Below are positions 62,378-64,000 of a stretch of DNA of 64,000 nt, piece by piece. Below the pieces are notes generated by a model. That model had not been told where the DNA came from, searched no databases, and saw only the letters and a list, made by a program, of their open reading frames with translations. The position numbers and the translations under genes were made by a program. The DNA is taken from assembly GCA_025782575.1 (NCBI GenBank), contig JALGYY010000017.1, forward strand, positions 733,892-797,891, read 5' to 3'. The first letter of the stretch is position 1, and each line of letters opens with the position of its first letter. This DNA is from a bacterium (GTDB lineage Bacteria > Orphanbacterota > Orphanbacteria > Orphanbacterales > Orphanbacteraceae).

Positions 62378-63259
62378 ATGAAGACGATCCCTGATCTTGT
62401 GGAACACGCTTTGGAATTGATCCGGTTGACGTCGACCAAGCTACCGGACGACATCGTGTCGGCATTAAAGAGCGGCCGCAAGAAAGAAACGACCGGATCC
62501 GCCGCTGAGGCGACTCTGGTAACGATTGAAACCAATATCGAGATGGCGTCCGAAATGTCGACGCCGATCTGCCAGGATACAGGCACTCCCCTTTTTTATG
62601 TGAAGCACCCCTGGGATTACCCGACCAGGATGATGCGGGAGGCGTTCACCAGCGCCGTACAGATCGCCACGGAGAAAAACTACCTGCGACCGAACGCCGT
62701 GGACAGCGTGACCGGCAAGAACTCGGGAGACAACACGGGCGACCACTTTCCTGCGATCTATTTCGACCAATGGGATCGGGACGATGAAATTGAGGTGAGG
62801 CTCATGTTGAAAGGGGGCGGGAGCGAGAATCAGGGTGCCCAGTACAGCCTCCCTTACGGGCCGCTCGACGCCGGTCGTGATATGGACGGCGTACGGAAAG
62901 TGATCCTCGATCAGGTCGTCAACGCCCAGGGGCAGGGGTGTGGCCCGGCTGTGCTCGGCGTCTGCATCGGTGGCGATCGAGCGAGTGGTTATGCGCTCGC
63001 AAAGAAGCAGAGCATTCGACCGCTCGAAGACGTCAATCCCGATCCTGTTCTGGCGGATCTCGAAAAAGAGATAACCGAAAAGGGGAATCATCTCGGCATC
63101 GGCCCCATGGGATTCGGCGGGGAGACAACACTGCTCGGCACCAAAATCACCAAAGCACACCGTGTTCCCGCGAGCTTCTTCGTTTCCATCATCTACATGT
63201 GCTGGGCAGCCAGGCAGAAGACCATGACATTCAAGAATGGTGAGGTGAGCTATGACTGA
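62378..63259 (+). CDS. Class I fumarate hydratase, alpha subunit
   Basis: A 293-residue iron-sulfur hydro-lyase subunit of the two-gene (archaeal/thermophilic) class I fumarase or tartrate dehydratase type. The three [4Fe-4S] cysteines are Cys65 (TPICQDTGTPLF), Cys188 (GQGCGPAVLG) and Cys275 (YMCWAARQ). GIGPMGFGGETTLLGTKI is the family glycine motif. GGAGAG lies before the ATG. The following gene overlaps by 8 bases and encodes the beta subunit. Fumarase is likelier than tartrate dehydratase in an organism with menaquinone respiration. Confidence 0.93.
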   Translation: MKTIPDLVEHALELIRLTSTKLPDDIVSALKSGRKKETTGSAAEATLVTIETNIEMASEMSTPICQDTGTPLFYVKHPWDYPTRMMREAFTSAVQIATEKNYLRPNAVDSVTGKNSGDNTGDHFPAIYFDQWDRDDEIEVRLMLKGGGSENQGAQYSLPYGPLDAGRDMDGVRKVILDQVVNAQGQGCGPAVLGVCIGGDRASGYALAKKQSIRPLEDVNPDPVLADLEKEITEKGNHLGIGPMGFGGETTLLGTKITKAHRVPASFFVSIIYMCWAARQKTMTFKNGEVSYD

Positions 63260-63866
63260 GCTTCGCACACCCATTTCGGAAGAGGCGATTCGGGCGCTTA
63301 AAGTGGGCGACATCGTTTCAATTAACGGAACCGCCGTTACCGCCCGTGATGCGGCTCACAAATACATGGTCGAGAGCTGGATCGAGTCGGAGCCATCCGG
63401 CGAGGACAAAGAGCTTCGGACAACGCTGAAACCGATTCTCTCCGGGGGAATCATCTATCACTGCGGCCCCGTGGTGAACCAGGACGAATCAGGAAAATGG
63501 CACTTCATCGCCGCCGGCCCGACCACTTCGAGCCGGGAAGAACCGTACGAGCACAAAGTGATCAAGGCGTTCGGTGTACGGGCGGTAATAGGTAAGGGGG
63601 GTATGGGCGACAAGACCCTGGCCGCCTGCGGCGAATTCGGAGCTGTCTATCTTCACGCCGTCGGTGGAGCGGCGACCTTGATCGCCCAGAACGTCGAAGA
63701 AGTAGAAGCGGTCTACAAGACCGAGTTCGGCCTCCCCGAAGCGTTCTGGCAGATCCGGGTCAAGGACTTCCAGTGCGTCGTCACCATGGACAGCCATGGC
63801 GGCTCACTCCACAAAGATGTCTTGAGTCAGAGCCGGGGCAAGTACAACGAGATGTTCGGGGGTTAG
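63252..63866 (+). CDS. Class I fumarate hydratase, beta subunit
   Basis: A 204-residue subunit with the swivelling beta domain: LKVGDIVSINGTAVTARDAAH, GGIIYHCGPVVNQDESGKW, AAGPTTSSREEPYEHKVIKA, GVRAVIGKGGMGDKTLAACG and VTMDSHGGSLH. It completes the active site supplied by the alpha subunit's cluster. Its stop overlaps the stop of the convergent MazF-like gene by four bases. Confidence 0.94.
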   Translation: MTELRTPISEEAIRALKVGDIVSINGTAVTARDAAHKYMVESWIESEPSGEDKELRTTLKPILSGGIIYHCGPVVNQDESGKWHFIAAGPTTSSREEPYEHKVIKAFGVRAVIGKGGMGDKTLAACGEFGAVYLHAVGGAATLIAQNVEEVEAVYKTEFGLPEAFWQIRVKDFQCVVTMDSHGGSLHKDVLSQSRGKYNEMFGG

Positions 63867-64000
63867 AGCGAGGCGGGCTTCGGGAGTCTGTCTATGTTGC
63901 AGATGAGTTGTTCCGGTTCGGCAAGCCCGAGCCGGCGCCCGACTCGATCTACCGACAGTGTACGGATTTGACTGATCTTTACCCAGAAGCGCTTCGGCAG
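63863..64000 (-). CDS. MazF/PemK-type endoribonuclease toxin (5' end outside window)
   Basis: The final 45 residues of a minus-strand gene: LPKRFWVKISQIRTLSVDRV, then GRRLGLAEPEQLICNIDRLP and a short tail. The pattern WVKxSQIRTLSxxRxGRxLG is characteristic of the C-terminus of MazF mRNA interferases. The RNase core and any MazE antitoxin lie beyond base 64000. The stop TAA (63863-63865) overlaps the fumarase beta stop on the other strand. Confidence 0.8.
   Translation of the reverse strand: MPKRFWVKISQIRTLSVDRVGRRLGLAEPEQLICNIDRLPKPASL

Overview
This 64 kb chromosomal segment comes from a diderm bacterium of moderately high GC content. BamA-like, FadL/PorV-like and TonB-like genes point to an outer membrane. 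A peptidase/beta-propeller/surface-antigen fusion, an 'asparagine synthetase B-like' gene next to a TPR gene, RtcB with archease, and class I fumarase together fit the FCB superphylum or nearby candidate phyla (Eisenbacteria, Krumholzibacteria or Latescibacteria type). That placement rests on gene content alone. TGA is used as an ordinary stop by many genes. Starts are often TTG or GTG, and about ten junctions overlap by four bases (NTGA), so operons are tightly coupled. There is no prophage, CRISPR array or intact insertion sequence.

Layout, left to right. 1-7.8 kb: partial Hsp20, a secreted beta-helix protein, a sulfatase-fold protein, a metallophosphatase/tetraheme cytochrome with an in-frame UGA, a HEAT-cyclophilin protein and menG. 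7.8-10.8 kb: rtcB/archease RNA repair and a cysteine/cystathionine synthase. 11-14.7 kb: a TPR-GAF-AAA+ sigma-54 activator and two small envelope proteins. 15-23.3 kb: GT39-type glycosyltransferase, DegT aminotransferase, small membrane protein, two unknowns, ParA-CBM48 fusion, TonB and a flippase. 23.6-30.2 kb: a BshB1-like deacetylase, then three outer-membrane/envelope proteins. 30.5-35.2 kb: sulfatase-fold enzyme, GT2 and YfhO in an overlapping operon. 35.2-40.7 kb: tRNA(CAU), tilS, ftsH, folP, cdaA. 41-46 kb: nitrilase, an unknown gene, a probable structured small RNA, a secreted protein and guaB. 45.3-53.3 kb: mrfB, mrfA, DUF72, dinB, pabB and a hydrolase on the minus strand. 53.4-62.2 kb: thiL, nnrD, a zinc ribbon, a degenerate kinase-like protein, two DinB-fold proteins, a truncated VOC gene and the AsnB-like/TPR pair. 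62.4-64 kb: two-subunit class I fumarase facing a MazF-type toxin cut by the window edge.

The most notable items are these. (1) A candidate selenoprotein: UGA replaces the second Cys of an EPCGC motif, and a perfect 7-bp stem with a G-first loop lies 28 nt downstream. (2) Two families of long nested palindromes fill four of the six convergent gene junctions and in places abut or supply stop codons. (3) A roughly 205-nt RNA has a consensus promoter. (4) A ParA-glycogen-binding fusion sits in an envelope-glycan operon. (5) A sulfatase/GT2/YfhO module resembles Gram-positive lipoteichoic acid glycosylation in its parts.
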